The position numbers and the translations under genes are program-made. Below the pieces are notes generated by a model that was given only the letters and a program-made list of their open reading frames with translations, was not told the origin of the DNA and searched no databases. DNA of 64,000 nt from Streptomyces cirratus (GTDB taxonomy: Bacteria > Actinomycetota > Actinomycetes > Streptomycetales > Streptomycetaceae): NCBI RefSeq assembly GCF_014650775.1, contig NZ_BMVP01000001.1, positions 930,001 through 994,000 of the forward strand, written 5' to 3'. Shown here in pieces: positions 34,669-42,746 of this stretch (the stretch's first letter is position 1; each line of letters begins with the position of its first letter).

Positions 34669-35499
34669 TCACCTTTTCAAGGTCCCCCACACCACCAGCC
34701 GGTACTTGGAGGTGTACTCGGGCGTGCAGGTGGTGAGCGTGACGTACGCACCGGGCGCGCTGTAGCCGTACTCCGGCTTCACCACGCTGCGCGGCACCGG
34801 TGCCACGACGCCCGTGTCCCGCTCGGTGGTCTCCGGCAGGATCTGCCCCACCACGTAGGTGTACCTCTGCCCCCGCACGTCGACCGTCACCTCGTCCCCC
34901 GCCCTGAGCCGGTTCAGGTACCGGAACGGCTCCCCGTGCGTGTTGCGGTGCCCGGCCAGCGCGAAGTTCCCCTCCGCACCGGGCTGCGCGGTTCCCGGGT
35001 AGTGCCCGGCGTACCCCTTGTCCAGGACGGCCTTCTTGTCGATCCCCTGCGCGACGGGCACGACGAGCCCGAGGCGCGGGATGCGCAGCACGGCGTACGA
35101 CTGGTCCCGCACGGGCGCCCGGCCCGCAGGCCCCGAAGACGGCCCCGCCCCCGCCTCGGCCGCCGCAGGCGCGACCGACCGCCCGGCCTCGGGCTCGGCC
35201 TCAGGCTTCGACTCCGGCTCGGTCCCTGACTGGGGCTGTGGTTCCGCCACGGGCGGGATCCCTCCCGCCGGCGCCTCCTCCCACCCCCGCTCCAGCGCCC
35301 GGACCTCCTCCCGCGCGCCCGCCGAGGCCTGCCGGTTGGTCCACCACACCTCGTGCACCACCAGCAGCAACACCACCACCCCCACCGTGACGGCCAGTTC
35401 GGCGGCGGCCCACAGCACCCCCGCGAGACCGGCCCGGCGCCCCCGCCGGCCGCTCCCCTGCACCACCACAGGTATGTGATCCCGCACGGGCGGCACCAT
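34669..35499 (-). CDS. Class E sortase
   Basis: ATG at 35499 with GGGAGG upstream gives 276 residues. One membrane segment (about 28-50) is followed by an acidic Pro/Glu linker and a sortase barrel. The three catalytic residues are visible: His in LAGHRNTHG, Cys in LTTCTPEY and Arg in KYRLVVWG. Class E sortases of Streptomyces attach LAxTG proteins such as chaplins to the cell wall. The LAHTG protein at 28652 is a candidate client in the same window. Confidence 0.93.
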   Translation of the reverse strand: MVPPVRDHIPVVVQGSGRRGRRAGLAGVLWAAAELAVTVGVVVLLLVVHEVWWTNRQASAGAREEVRALERGWEEAPAGGIPPVAEPQPQSGTEPESKPEAEPEAGRSVAPAAAEAGAGPSSGPAGRAPVRDQSYAVLRIPRLGLVVPVAQGIDKKAVLDKGYAGHYPGTAQPGAEGNFALAGHRNTHGEPFRYLNRLRAGDEVTVDVRGQRYTYVVGQILPETTERDTGVVAPVPRSVVKPEYGYSAPGAYVTLTTCTPEYTSKYRLVVWGTLKR

Positions 35500-35543
35500 A
35501 AGACCTCCCCCGTCAACTGACCAGCGGCAGTACGGTGTGAACC

Positions 35544-36548
35544 ATGCGCCCCGACACGCCTGCCGAGCACATCGCCGAAGCCGAGCGCCTCATCCGCACG
35601 GCGACCCGCTACCCCGAGGACCAGGAGCCCTTGCTCCTCCAGGCCGCGGCCCACCTCGAACTGGCCGACGAACGGGAACGGGCAAGCGCGCTCTACGACC
35701 GGCTCCTCGCCTCCGAACCCGACGACCCCCACCTGATCAAGGCGCTCCAGGCCTCGAACCTGTGGGAGTACGGCCACGAGGCCGAGGCCCGCGCCCTGAT
35801 CCAGGGCATCCGTACGGCGGCCCCCGCGGACCCGGCCCCCTGGGAGGTCATCGCGGAAGCCCTGGAGAACCACGACGAGTTGACCGCCTCGGAGGAGTGC
35901 TTCACCCAGGCGGCGACCCTCCTGATCCCGGAGAACGCCCCCCTCACCCGGGCCACCACCGCCCTCCTCACGGGCCGCCACCGCGTCCGGCGCCTCCTCG
36001 GGCGCCCGCACGACGACTGGGACATGGTCGCCGACACCCGCCACATCGGCCCGATCCCGCTGGACGAGCTCCACGACCCGAAGCGCATCTGGGCCCTGGG
36101 CTCCGACGACCCGGCCGAGCTCCGCGCCGAGATCGCCCGCCTGCGCGCCGAACTGGGCGACCGCCGCGCCGCCCTCTCCCGCCCCTTCCCGGTGGCGCTC
36201 CTCCACTGGCCCGAGCGCGAACTGGCCGAGCTCCTCACGAGCTACCCGACGCTCGCGGCGGAGTACCCCTCGCACGCGCAGCACCTGGAGCAGATCGAAT
36301 CCTCGCTCCGCGCCCTTGCCGCCTCGGGCACCACGAACCTCGGCATCGTCACCGCGAGCGTCCCTTCGTACGAGGCCTTCGCGGCCTCCGAGAAAACCTC
36401 CCCGGCCTCCCCCAGCCTCCTGGCGGAATACGCCACCACCCTCGCCGCCCGCGGCAAAGCCACCCCCTGGCCCCCCTCCCCCACCTCCCCCTGCTGGTGC
36501 ACCTCGGGCAAGCCCTACCCGGAATGCCACGGCGAACCCCAGCGCTGA
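35544..36548 (+). CDS. TPR-like protein with C-terminal SEC-C motif
   Basis: ATG at 35544; no strong ribosome binding site. The 334-residue protein has helical repeats in about residues 1-130 (AEHIAEAERLIRTATRYPED, ERERASALYDRLLASEPDD) that look like tetratricopeptide repeats. The last residues hold PCWCTSGKPYPECHG, a zinc-binding SEC-C motif as at the C-terminus of SecA. Such proteins are thought to bind other proteins through the repeats. Its stop codon directly abuts that of the convergent nuclease-like gene, with no space for a terminator. Confidence 0.8.
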   Translation: MRPDTPAEHIAEAERLIRTATRYPEDQEPLLLQAAAHLELADERERASALYDRLLASEPDDPHLIKALQASNLWEYGHEAEARALIQGIRTAAPADPAPWEVIAEALENHDELTASEECFTQAATLLIPENAPLTRATTALLTGRHRVRRLLGRPHDDWDMVADTRHIGPIPLDELHDPKRIWALGSDDPAELRAEIARLRAELGDRRAALSRPFPVALLHWPERELAELLTSYPTLAAEYPSHAQHLEQIESSLRALAASGTTNLGIVTASVPSYEAFAASEKTSPASPSLLAEYATTLAARGKATPWPPSPTSPCWCTSGKPYPECHGEPQR

Positions 36549-37685
36549 TCAGTCGACCAACCCCCAGGCGGCGGCTGTGGACGTCCCTTCCCAGCCGTCG
36601 CCGGTCTGCCACATCGCTGCAATGCCCTGATCTTCGAGGTAGGCACCGTAGGCGCCGATCGACTCGGAGAACAGCGCGACGAGGTGGGGTGGCGTGAGGT
36701 TCTTCTCGCGGTAGAGGAAGTAGCTGTACTCGCGGAGTTGACCGACCGCTTCACGCACGGCAGTGGTTGTCTTGCCGTTTCGTACGACCTTCACCTCGAC
36801 GAGCCACTCGGGCTTTCCGGGCGCGTGCGACGCCCCGTCACCCTGTCGAAGGATCACATCCTTCGGATGGATGGACAGGTTCACCGGCGTGTAGTCGCGC
36901 GTCTTGATGTATGCACCGAACTCTTCGATCAGCGCCTCGTGCTTCTTGCTCTTCAACTGCTGGTGAGCAGCGATGTTCGCGATGTACTCACCGCTGTCTC
37001 GGGGCTTGAAGCCCGAAGGCGAAGGTACGGCCCGCTTGCTCTTCTTCTGCTGTTCCGGCGCGTCCGAGACCTCCTGATCGTCATCGTCGTCGTCCTCCTC
37101 TCTTGCAGCTCGCCAGGCAGTGTCCGCGGCAGCCGCACGCTGGAGGAGGTTCACGGCTACCCGCAGATCCTGCTGCAGTTGTCCGTCCGTAGGAAGGTCA
37201 TCGATCTCGTAGCGCCGAGCCGCCACGCTTGCCGCTTCATACGCCTCGGGACGTTCCCCAGGCCCCAACGACGGTCGGTGCTTCCACTCTTCGGCCACGG
37301 CGGACGGGAGGGAGCCGTAGAGTCGCTGCGCTTGCCTCTCGAGGTGGGTGAGACGAGGCCGCCTCTGCTTGATCTTCTGCATGAGGTCGGTAACCCCCTG
37401 CTGCACAGTGAGGGTTACCGACGTGAGATCGGTGCTGAAGATGTAGGCGAGGTACAGGCCGCTCTTGGGATCAGTGTTGATCTCCGGGTCGAAGAGGCCG
37501 ATCCAGGGCGCGGCCGCAGCGGTCCCGTTACCACCGAAGCCGGCAACGCGCAGGCCGTCCGTTGATCCAAGGTCCGTGCGCTTGGACACTCGGCGCAGAA
37601 CCTCCTGGCCGGGCACCCCGGCACGCGTACCAGCCTTCGAGTCGTACGTCCCAGCGACCTCAAGAAGCAAATCCCGCATCGTCAT
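36549..37685 (-). CDS. Stand-alone MrcB-like domain plus nuclease-like domain
   Basis: ATG at 37685 with no ribosome binding site but a promoter placed so that transcription starts about at the ATG. The 378-residue protein starts with an MrcB/DUF3578-type domain (about 1-180; MRDLLLEVAGTYDSKAG, then PWIGLFDPEINTDPKSGLY and YLAYIFSTDL). In McrB this type of domain recognises modified DNA. An acidic linker (EEDDDDDDQE, about 200) follows. The C-terminus (about 245-378) has HPKDVILRQ, WLVEVKVV and AVREAVGQLREYSYFLY, the D...ExK plus helix layout of restriction-type PD-(D/E)xK nucleases. GC is visibly lower than in neighbours, suggesting transfer. Probable type IV-like restriction protein; this is inference. 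Confidence 0.72.
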   Translation of the reverse strand: MTMRDLLLEVAGTYDSKAGTRAGVPGQEVLRRVSKRTDLGSTDGLRVAGFGGNGTAAAAPWIGLFDPEINTDPKSGLYLAYIFSTDLTSVTLTVQQGVTDLMQKIKQRRPRLTHLERQAQRLYGSLPSAVAEEWKHRPSLGPGERPEAYEAASVAARRYEIDDLPTDGQLQQDLRVAVNLLQRAAAADTAWRAAREEDDDDDDQEVSDAPEQQKKSKRAVPSPSGFKPRDSGEYIANIAAHQQLKSKKHEALIEEFGAYIKTRDYTPVNLSIHPKDVILRQGDGASHAPGKPEWLVEVKVVRNGKTTTAVREAVGQLREYSYFLYREKNLTPPHLVALFSESIGAYGAYLEDQGIAAMWQTGDGWEGTSTAAAWGLVD

Positions 37686-37691
37686 GGCAAG

Positions 37692-37731
37692 ACGCTAGGC
37701 GCAGATCGAACCAAGTCAATCCTGTTCGATC
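37692..37731 (-). promoter_or_regulatory. Leaderless promoter with perfect inverted repeat
   Basis: On the minus strand TTGACT (37714-37719) and TAGCGT (37692-37697) are 16 bases apart. The start codon is seven bases after the -10, where transcription would begin. GATCGAAC (37704-37711) and GTTCGATC (37724-37731) form a perfect inverted repeat with 12 bases between arms, and the -35 element lies inside it. This is the layout of a repressor operator. Confidence 0.75.
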
Positions 37732-37773
37732 ACATGGCGTCGGTAACTGGCCAGCGGGTGGCGCCGATGCGCG

Positions 37774-38775
37774 TTACCTCTCGTCACGGAAGAGGGAGAG
37801 CTGTTGGTGGCCGCGGGCGGAGGCTGTTGGGGGGTGGGGGCGGGGGGTGGTGAGGGTGAGGAGGGCGCGAAGGGCGGCGATGACTTCGGTGGGGGTGTCG
37901 CGGATCATGGAGGGGGTGGCGCTGACCACCAGGATGCCGTGGGACTCCAGGCGCAGGCGGCGGCGGAGGGTGGCGTGCCAGGCGTCGCGGGTGTAGTGGT
38001 ACTCGGCCGAGTCGATCTCCAGGGCCACGCCCTCGTCGGGCCAGTAGGCGTCCGGGCTGGCCAGGAAGGTGCCGTCCGGGGTGTAGAGGCGGGCGTTCCA
38101 CAGCGGGGTGGGGAGGTCGGTCGCCGTGAGGGTGTCGCGGGCCCGGGCTTCGGCCACCGAGCGGACGCCGGCCAGGAGTTCCGAGGCCGCCGAGCGGATC
38201 GCGGGGCGGCCCAGGAGGCGGGAGGCCCGCAGTTCGGCGTGCAGGTCGTGCGGGTGGCACCAGCCGGCCTGGACGACGTGGGCCAGGGTCGAGCGGATGC
38301 GGTCGGGGTCGTCGGCGCGGGCGGCGAAGTCGGCGGCCGCGCGGACCGGCCGGGTGCTCGGGATGCCGCGGACGGTGATGGTGCGCGGCCAGCGGGAGGT
38401 GGTCAGCGGGCGGACCTCGGGGGTGGCGGTGAGCCGGCGCGGGGCGCGGATCAGGACGTCGGCCGGGGTGTACGGGGCCTCGCGGATGCCGAGCAGGGCG
38501 AGCGCGGCGCCGCCGGTGAGGGCGGCCGTGTCGCCCGAGAGGGGGTCGGCGGTGGGCTCGGCGGCGTACAGGACGGCGGCGAGGGCGCGTTGACGGTGGT
38601 CGGGGGGACCGGTCTGGAGGAGGTAGACCCGGGGCAGTAAGCGTTGCCAGGGGCCGCCCGGGCGGGTGCGTGAGGTGATCGTGCCGTCGGGTACTCCGGC
38701 GGCGGTGGTGAGTTGGTGCCGGGTGGCCATGTTGAGCTGGCGCCGGGCCAGCCGCTGGGGCGTCGTGGTGATCAT
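37774..38775 (-). CDS. AbiEi-like winged-helix plus DUF559-type nuclease fold
   Basis: ATG at 38775; ribosome binding is weak and ATG at 38730 is an alternative. The 333-residue protein begins with a winged helix typical of AbiEi-like antitoxins (RHQLTTAAGVPDGTITSR, RLLPRVYLLQTGPP). The middle has TGGAALALLGI and RWPRTITVRGIPSTRPVRAA. The C-terminus has DAYWPDEGVALEIDSAEYHY, RLRLESHGILVVSATPSMI, matching the Vsr-like DUF559 fold with D...E acidic residues. Proteins of this layout are frequent in actinobacteria and their function is not established. No partner toxin is next to it. It lies upstream of the MrcB-like gene on the same strand but has 88 bases between. Confidence 0.7.
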   Translation of the reverse strand: MITTTPQRLARRQLNMATRHQLTTAAGVPDGTITSRTRPGGPWQRLLPRVYLLQTGPPDHRQRALAAVLYAAEPTADPLSGDTAALTGGAALALLGIREAPYTPADVLIRAPRRLTATPEVRPLTTSRWPRTITVRGIPSTRPVRAAADFAARADDPDRIRSTLAHVVQAGWCHPHDLHAELRASRLLGRPAIRSAASELLAGVRSVAEARARDTLTATDLPTPLWNARLYTPDGTFLASPDAYWPDEGVALEIDSAEYHYTRDAWHATLRRRLRLESHGILVVSATPSMIRDTPTEVIAALRALLTLTTPRPHPPTASARGHQQLSLFRDER

Positions 38776-38815
38776 GGCGCGGGTTATGCCCGCCCCCGGA
38801 ACGCAATACCCCCGG

Positions 38816-39352
38816 TCAGCGGCTCGGATGGTCCGGGGCCAGGAAGACGATCACGCCGGTCTCGGTGCCGGGGAGGGCGGCGACCTCGTGCCAGCCCAGG
38901 CGGCGGTACGTCGCCACCGTGTCCCGGGCCAGCCGCGAGGTCAGCAGCCAGGCGCGGCGGTCCGGGGCGTCGGCGGTGATCTCGGTGAGCAGGGCGCGGC
39001 CGGTGCCGCGGCCGCGCGCGTAGGGACGTACGGCGAGTTCGTCTATTTCCAGCGCCCCGATGAGGAGTTCCCGGACCCGGTCGGGTCCGAGCTGCGCCGC
39101 GACCTGGCCGTAGGCGCGGTTCTTGGGGAAGGCGGCCGGGGTGAGCCAGCCGGTGGCGAAACCGTCGATGCCGGCCGGGGACTGGGCGAGGGCGGTACGG
39201 AACCCACGGCGCCGGGCGTCGGCGGGGAGGCGGCCCGCGAACTGGCGAATGGTTTCTTCGTCTTCGTTCCACGGCGGGGCGGAGAAGACGTCGGCGTAGG
39301 CGTCGACCAGTTCGTCCACGAGGTCGAGGACGGCCTGTCCGTAGCAGATCAC
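38816..39352 (-). CDS. GNAT-family N-acetyltransferase
   Basis: GTG at 39352 with AGGAG nine bases upstream gives 178 residues and starts just before the folded part (ICYGQAVLDLVDELVDAY). An ATG at 39433 is possible but has no ribosome binding site. The acetyl-CoA binding motif is in ELAVRPYARGRGTGRALL (R-x-x-G-x-G type, about residue 115), followed by WLLTSRLARDTVATYRRLGW. Substrate unknown. It ends 40 bases before the AbiEi-like gene on the same strand and could be cotranscribed with it. Confidence 0.82.
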   Translation of the reverse strand: MICYGQAVLDLVDELVDAYADVFSAPPWNEDEETIRQFAGRLPADARRRGFRTALAQSPAGIDGFATGWLTPAAFPKNRAYGQVAAQLGPDRVRELLIGALEIDELAVRPYARGRGTGRALLTEITADAPDRRAWLLTSRLARDTVATYRRLGWHEVAALPGTETGVIVFLAPDHPSR

Positions 39353-39539
39353 GATGTCCGGGCTCCTGGGGCGCGTTGGCGGGGATTTTCCCGTTTGTCT
39401 TTGGAGAGTGAATTTATGCGGTCCGGGTTCCATGAGCGGCGTATCAGGCGGATCCGGCGAGTGTGCGACAAATCCGACTGCGGCGGCGTGGTGGGGGTGG
39501 TGGTGCGTGTCGTGGGGGCCGCGGGTGCGTTGAGGGGTC

Positions 39540-39716
39540 GTGGACACACTGCTCCGGGCCCTTGGGCGGGCCGCTCTCGCCTTTCTGCTCGTACTCGGGG
39601 TCATGGCGCTGCTGCCGGCCGCCGTACGGGAGGCCGTGCCGGAGGGTGTGATCGGCGGGGCGGTACTGGTGCTGGGCGGGGTGGGTGCGCGGCGGGCCGT
39701 CAGGCGGGCCCGTTAG
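39540..39716 (+). CDS. Small two-helix membrane protein
   Basis: GTG at 39540 with GAGGGG four bases upstream; TAG at 39714-39716. The 58-residue product (VDTLLRALGRAALAFLLVLG...) has two hydrophobic segments, about residues 10-28 and 35-50, and a basic tail RRAVRRAR. It is too short for many gene finders, but codon use is typical for the chromosome. It lies 60 bases before another small membrane protein on the same strand, so the two may be cotranscribed. Function unknown. Confidence 0.6.
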   Translation: MDTLLRALGRAALAFLLVLGVMALLPAAVREAVPEGVIGGAVLVLGGVGARRAVRRAR

Positions 39717-39776
39717 CCTCGTGGGGCGTGTGGAGAGGGCCCGTACGGGCACGGCCGGGACGAGTAGGGAGTGGAC

Positions 39777-40079
39777 ATGGAGCGGGTACCGACCTCGGTG
39801 GTGGCGGCGGCCGGGCTGGTGGGCGGCTACGCGGTGGCGCGCTGGACCAAGAAGCGGCCGCTGGGCGGTGTGGTGCTGGGCGCGGCGGGGATCGCGGCTG
39901 GGCGGGAGTGGCACCGGCGCGGTGGCGTGCCGGCGGCGGCCGGGCTCGGGGCGTTGTACCTGGCCGGCTTTGCGGGGGCGCATCCGCTGGCGCGGAAGGT
40001 CGGGGCGTGGCCGGCCGTTTTCGGGGCGGCCGGGGTTGTGGCGGGGGCCGCGTGGGTCGTGGCCGACCGGCGGGGGTAG
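39777..40079 (+). CDS. Small Gly/Ala-rich membrane protein
   Basis: ATG at 39777 with AGGGAG upstream; an in-frame GTG at 39771 would be too close to it. The 100-residue product has three or four weak hydrophobic segments (VVAAAGLVGGYAVA, GVVLGAAGIAAG, AAAGLGALYLAGFAGA, AVFGAAGVVAGAAWVV). It is probably an integral membrane protein of unknown function. Confidence 0.65.
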   Translation: MERVPTSVVAAAGLVGGYAVARWTKKRPLGGVVLGAAGIAAGREWHRRGGVPAAAGLGALYLAGFAGAHPLARKVGAWPAVFGAAGVVAGAAWVVADRRG

Positions 40080-40368
40080 CGCCGGGGGGCGCCAGGGGGC
40101 GGCGGCGCCCCGCTGCGCGGGCCCCGGCTGCGCCGGTGTTCTGGGGCTCCGCCCCAGGCCCTGCGCCTCAATCGCCGGCGGGGCTGGTTTTTGGCTGGGG
40201 TGGCCGGTCGGTGCGGCGCCGTGCGCGGCCCCGGCTGCGCCGGGCTTCCTGGAGCTCCGCCCCAGACCCGCGCCTCAAACGCCGGCGGGGCTGAGTGTGC
40301 CGGACCCCGCGCGCCCCAAGCTCCCCCGGGCAGGGCCCCCACGCAGCCGGGGTGCGATCGGGCTGGAT
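40080..40368. repeat. Intergenic region with two GC-rich repeat copies
   Basis: No gene is seen in these 289 bases. Two related elements, at about 40119-40186 and 40226-40292, share CCCCGGCTGCGCCGG, GCTCCGCCCCAG, CGCCTCAA and CGCCGGCGGGGCTG. Both contain inverted repeats able to form hairpins. They are the opposite-strand relatives of the elements at 29690 and 29827. They may help terminate the convergent transcripts of the flanking genes. Confidence 0.7.
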
Positions 40369-41742
40369 TTACGCCCCCAGCGCCCGGGACACCGTGTAGA
40401 TCAGAAGGCCCGCCAGGGCGCCCACCACCGTGCCGTTGATGCGGATGAACTGGAGGTCGCGGCCGATGTGGGCCTCGATCTTGCGGGAGGTGTGCTCGGC
40501 GTCCCAGGCCGCCACCGTGTCGGTGATCAGCGAGGTGATCTCCGTCCGGTAGGTGGTGACCACGTACACCAGCGCCCCCTCGATCCAGCCCTCCAGCTTG
40601 GCCTGGAGCCGGCCGTCGGTCGCCAGCCGGGCGCCCAGGGACATCAGTGACGACCGCACGCGCCGGCGCAGCTCGCTCTGCTCGTCCTCCGCCGCCGCCA
40701 GGATCATCGACCGGATTGCGGCCCAAGCCGAGGCGATCACGTCCTGCACCTCGCCCCGCGCGAGGATCTCGGACTTGAGCCGCTCCACCCGCACCCGGGT
40801 CCGGGTGTCCGACTGCAAGTCGGCGGCGAAGTCCGTCAGGAACCGGTCCACCGCGCCCCGCGCCGGGTGCTCCGGCATGTCCCGCATCTCCGTCACGAAG
40901 CGCAGCAGTTCCTTGTACACCCGCTCGCCCACCTTGCGGTCCACGAAGCGCGGCGTCCAGCCGGGTGCGCCGCCCTGGACCGCGTCCATGACCGAGTCCC
41001 CGTGTGTGACGAGCCAGTCGTGGGCCTTGACGCAGATCAGGTCGACGGCGCGGTGGTGACCACCGTCGGCGACGACCTTCTCCAGGGTCTTGCCGATCCC
41101 CGGAGCGATCTCCGCGCTCTCGGCCCGTCTCGTGATCGCCTCGCCCACCACGGCCTGGACATCGGAGTCCCGCAGCACGGTCAGGGCGCCGCGCAGGGCC
41201 GCCGCCAGTTCGGCCGTGACCCGCTCGGCGTGCGCGGGATCCGCCAGCCAGGAGCCGAGCCGGCCGCCGATACCGAGGGCGTGCAGCCGGGCCCGGACGA
41301 CCTCCGGGGACAGGAAGTTCTCGCCCACGAACTCGCCCAGCGACACACCCAGCTGGTCCTTCTTCGTCGGGATGATCGCGGTGTGCGGGATGGGCAGCCC
41401 CAGGGGCCGCCGGAACAGGGCCGTGACCGCGAACCAGTCCGCGAGCGCGCCGACCATGCCCGCCTCGGCGGCGGCCGCGACGTAACCGGCCCAGCCGCCC
41501 GCGCCGGTGTGCTGCGCCCATTTGGCCAGTACGTAGACCAGCGCGACCAGGGTCAGCAGCCCCGTCGCGGTGGTCTTCATCCGGCGCACACCGCGCCGCC
41601 GCTCCTCGTCCGCCGCGCTGAACACGAAAGCGCCGCGCCCGACGGCAGCCCCGGACGTCGTGCCGCCCGCTCCCGTGCGCTGGTCCACGTCGGGCTGGTC
41701 CACGTCGGGCTGGTCCACGTCGCGTCGGTCCACGTCTTCCAC
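40369..41742 (-). CDS. DUF445-family membrane protein
   Basis: GTG at 41742 just after AGGAG; a second GTG nine bases later is possible. The 457-residue product begins with a repetitive head of DVDQP units. A hydrophobic segment (TGLLTLVALVYVLAKW) follows at about 55-75, then the DUF445 signature AEAGMVGALADWFAVTALFRRPLGLPIPHTAIIP. Long helical stretches lead to a C-terminal membrane segment (GTVVGALAGLLIYTVSRAL). DUF445 proteins are conserved in bacteria and their function is not settled. Confidence 0.85.
   Translation of the reverse strand: MEDVDRRDVDQPDVDQPDVDQRTGAGGTTSGAAVGRGAFVFSAADEERRRGVRRMKTTATGLLTLVALVYVLAKWAQHTGAGGWAGYVAAAAEAGMVGALADWFAVTALFRRPLGLPIPHTAIIPTKKDQLGVSLGEFVGENFLSPEVVRARLHALGIGGRLGSWLADPAHAERVTAELAAALRGALTVLRDSDVQAVVGEAITRRAESAEIAPGIGKTLEKVVADGGHHRAVDLICVKAHDWLVTHGDSVMDAVQGGAPGWTPRFVDRKVGERVYKELLRFVTEMRDMPEHPARGAVDRFLTDFAADLQSDTRTRVRVERLKSEILARGEVQDVIASAWAAIRSMILAAAEDEQSELRRRVRSSLMSLGARLATDGRLQAKLEGWIEGALVYVVTTYRTEITSLITDTVAAWDAEHTSRKIEAHIGRDLQFIRINGTVVGALAGLLIYTVSRALGA
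41681..41740 (-). repeat. 15-base tandem repeats at a gene start
   Basis: TGGTCCACGTCGGGC-like units of 15 bases are repeated three times with a degenerate fourth on the plus strand. They encode the DVDQP repeats at the N-terminus of the DUF445 protein. Confidence 0.7.
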
Positions 41743-41841
41743 GTGCTCCTGCCTTCCCCCGCGGCCGGTTTTGTCCGCATAGCATCCGACTCCCCGGCGG
41801 TCCGAAGAGTTCCCGGCGCGCCCGCGGGCCATGGGAATCCG

Positions 41842-42666
41842 CTACAGCTCCTTCCGCGGCGGCCGCCCGTCCACCGACTTGCCCCGCTTGGGCCCCTTGG
41901 CGCCCTTCGGCTCCTTGACCCGTACCTCGACCCCTCCCATCAGGGCGAGGCCGGTCACCACCACCCGCGGTGCACCCGGCTCGGGCTGCTCCGGGCCCTC
42001 GCGGTGGTCGAACGCGCCCATGAACCCGATGCCCCGTACATCGACCTCCACGCCCGGCGGGACGGTGATCTCGATGCCGCCCATCACGGCGATGCAGTTG
42101 ATCACGACCTCCGGCTCCGCGAAGTTCGCCTCGCGCAGGTCGAGCTCCCCGCCCCCCATCAGCGCGAACGCGTCGAACCGGGCCGGCACCGTCCAGCGGC
42201 CCTTGCGCTGGAACCCCGACATGACGGCGATCCCCGTCGACCAGGTGCCCTTGCCCCCGATGCGCTCCGCCCACGCCGACCCGGACCCCGCCCGCGCCAC
42301 TCCGGACCCCGGCGGCGCCGACGCCAGGGGGGCCTCCGCACCCGCCTGCGGCAGGTCGCGGGTCAGCGGCTCCAGCTCCGCGTACGTGCGCGACTTGTAC
42401 GCCGCGTCGAGGCGCTCCTCGAACTCCTCCATGTCGAGCCGGCCCTCGGCGACCGCGTCCCGCAGCCGCTCCACCACCCGCTCCCGGTCGGCGTCCGAGG
42501 CCCTCAGCTGCGGCAACGCCTCCCCGGCGAGGGGCGGCTTCTCCAAGGACGGCTTCTCCAAGGACGGTTTCTGCGGGGAAGCCTTCTCCGGGGGAGCCTT
42601 CTCAAAGGACGGCTCCTGCGGCAACGACCCCTCCGTCAACGGCTTCTCCGGCCGCTCCTCATTCAT
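41842..42666 (-). CDS. DUF1707 protein with LiaF-like C-terminal domain
   Basis: ATG at 42666; ribosome binding is poor. The 274-residue product starts with a Lys/Pro/Glu-rich repeat head (SLEKPSLEKPPL). The DUF1707 helix-pair follows at about 53-105 (RASDADRERVVERLRDA, GRLDMEEFEERLDAAY). The rest is a beta-solenoid-like domain with repeated hydrophobic units (FDAFALMGGGELDLR, VINCIAVMGGIEITVP, VTGLALMGGVEVRV) as in LiaF-type envelope-stress proteins. No membrane segment is seen. It may be involved in cell-envelope sensing. Confidence 0.82.
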   Translation of the reverse strand: MNEERPEKPLTEGSLPQEPSFEKAPPEKASPQKPSLEKPSLEKPPLAGEALPQLRASDADRERVVERLRDAVAEGRLDMEEFEERLDAAYKSRTYAELEPLTRDLPQAGAEAPLASAPPGSGVARAGSGSAWAERIGGKGTWSTGIAVMSGFQRKGRWTVPARFDAFALMGGGELDLREANFAEPEVVINCIAVMGGIEITVPPGVEVDVRGIGFMGAFDHREGPEQPEPGAPRVVVTGLALMGGVEVRVKEPKGAKGPKRGKSVDGRPPRKEL

Positions 42667-42746
42667 GGGACCAGACTATGTACTGGGCCGGGGCAGTTGT
42701 ATGCCTCGGCCCCGTACCGGACCCCGGGACCGACCCTGATTTCCCC

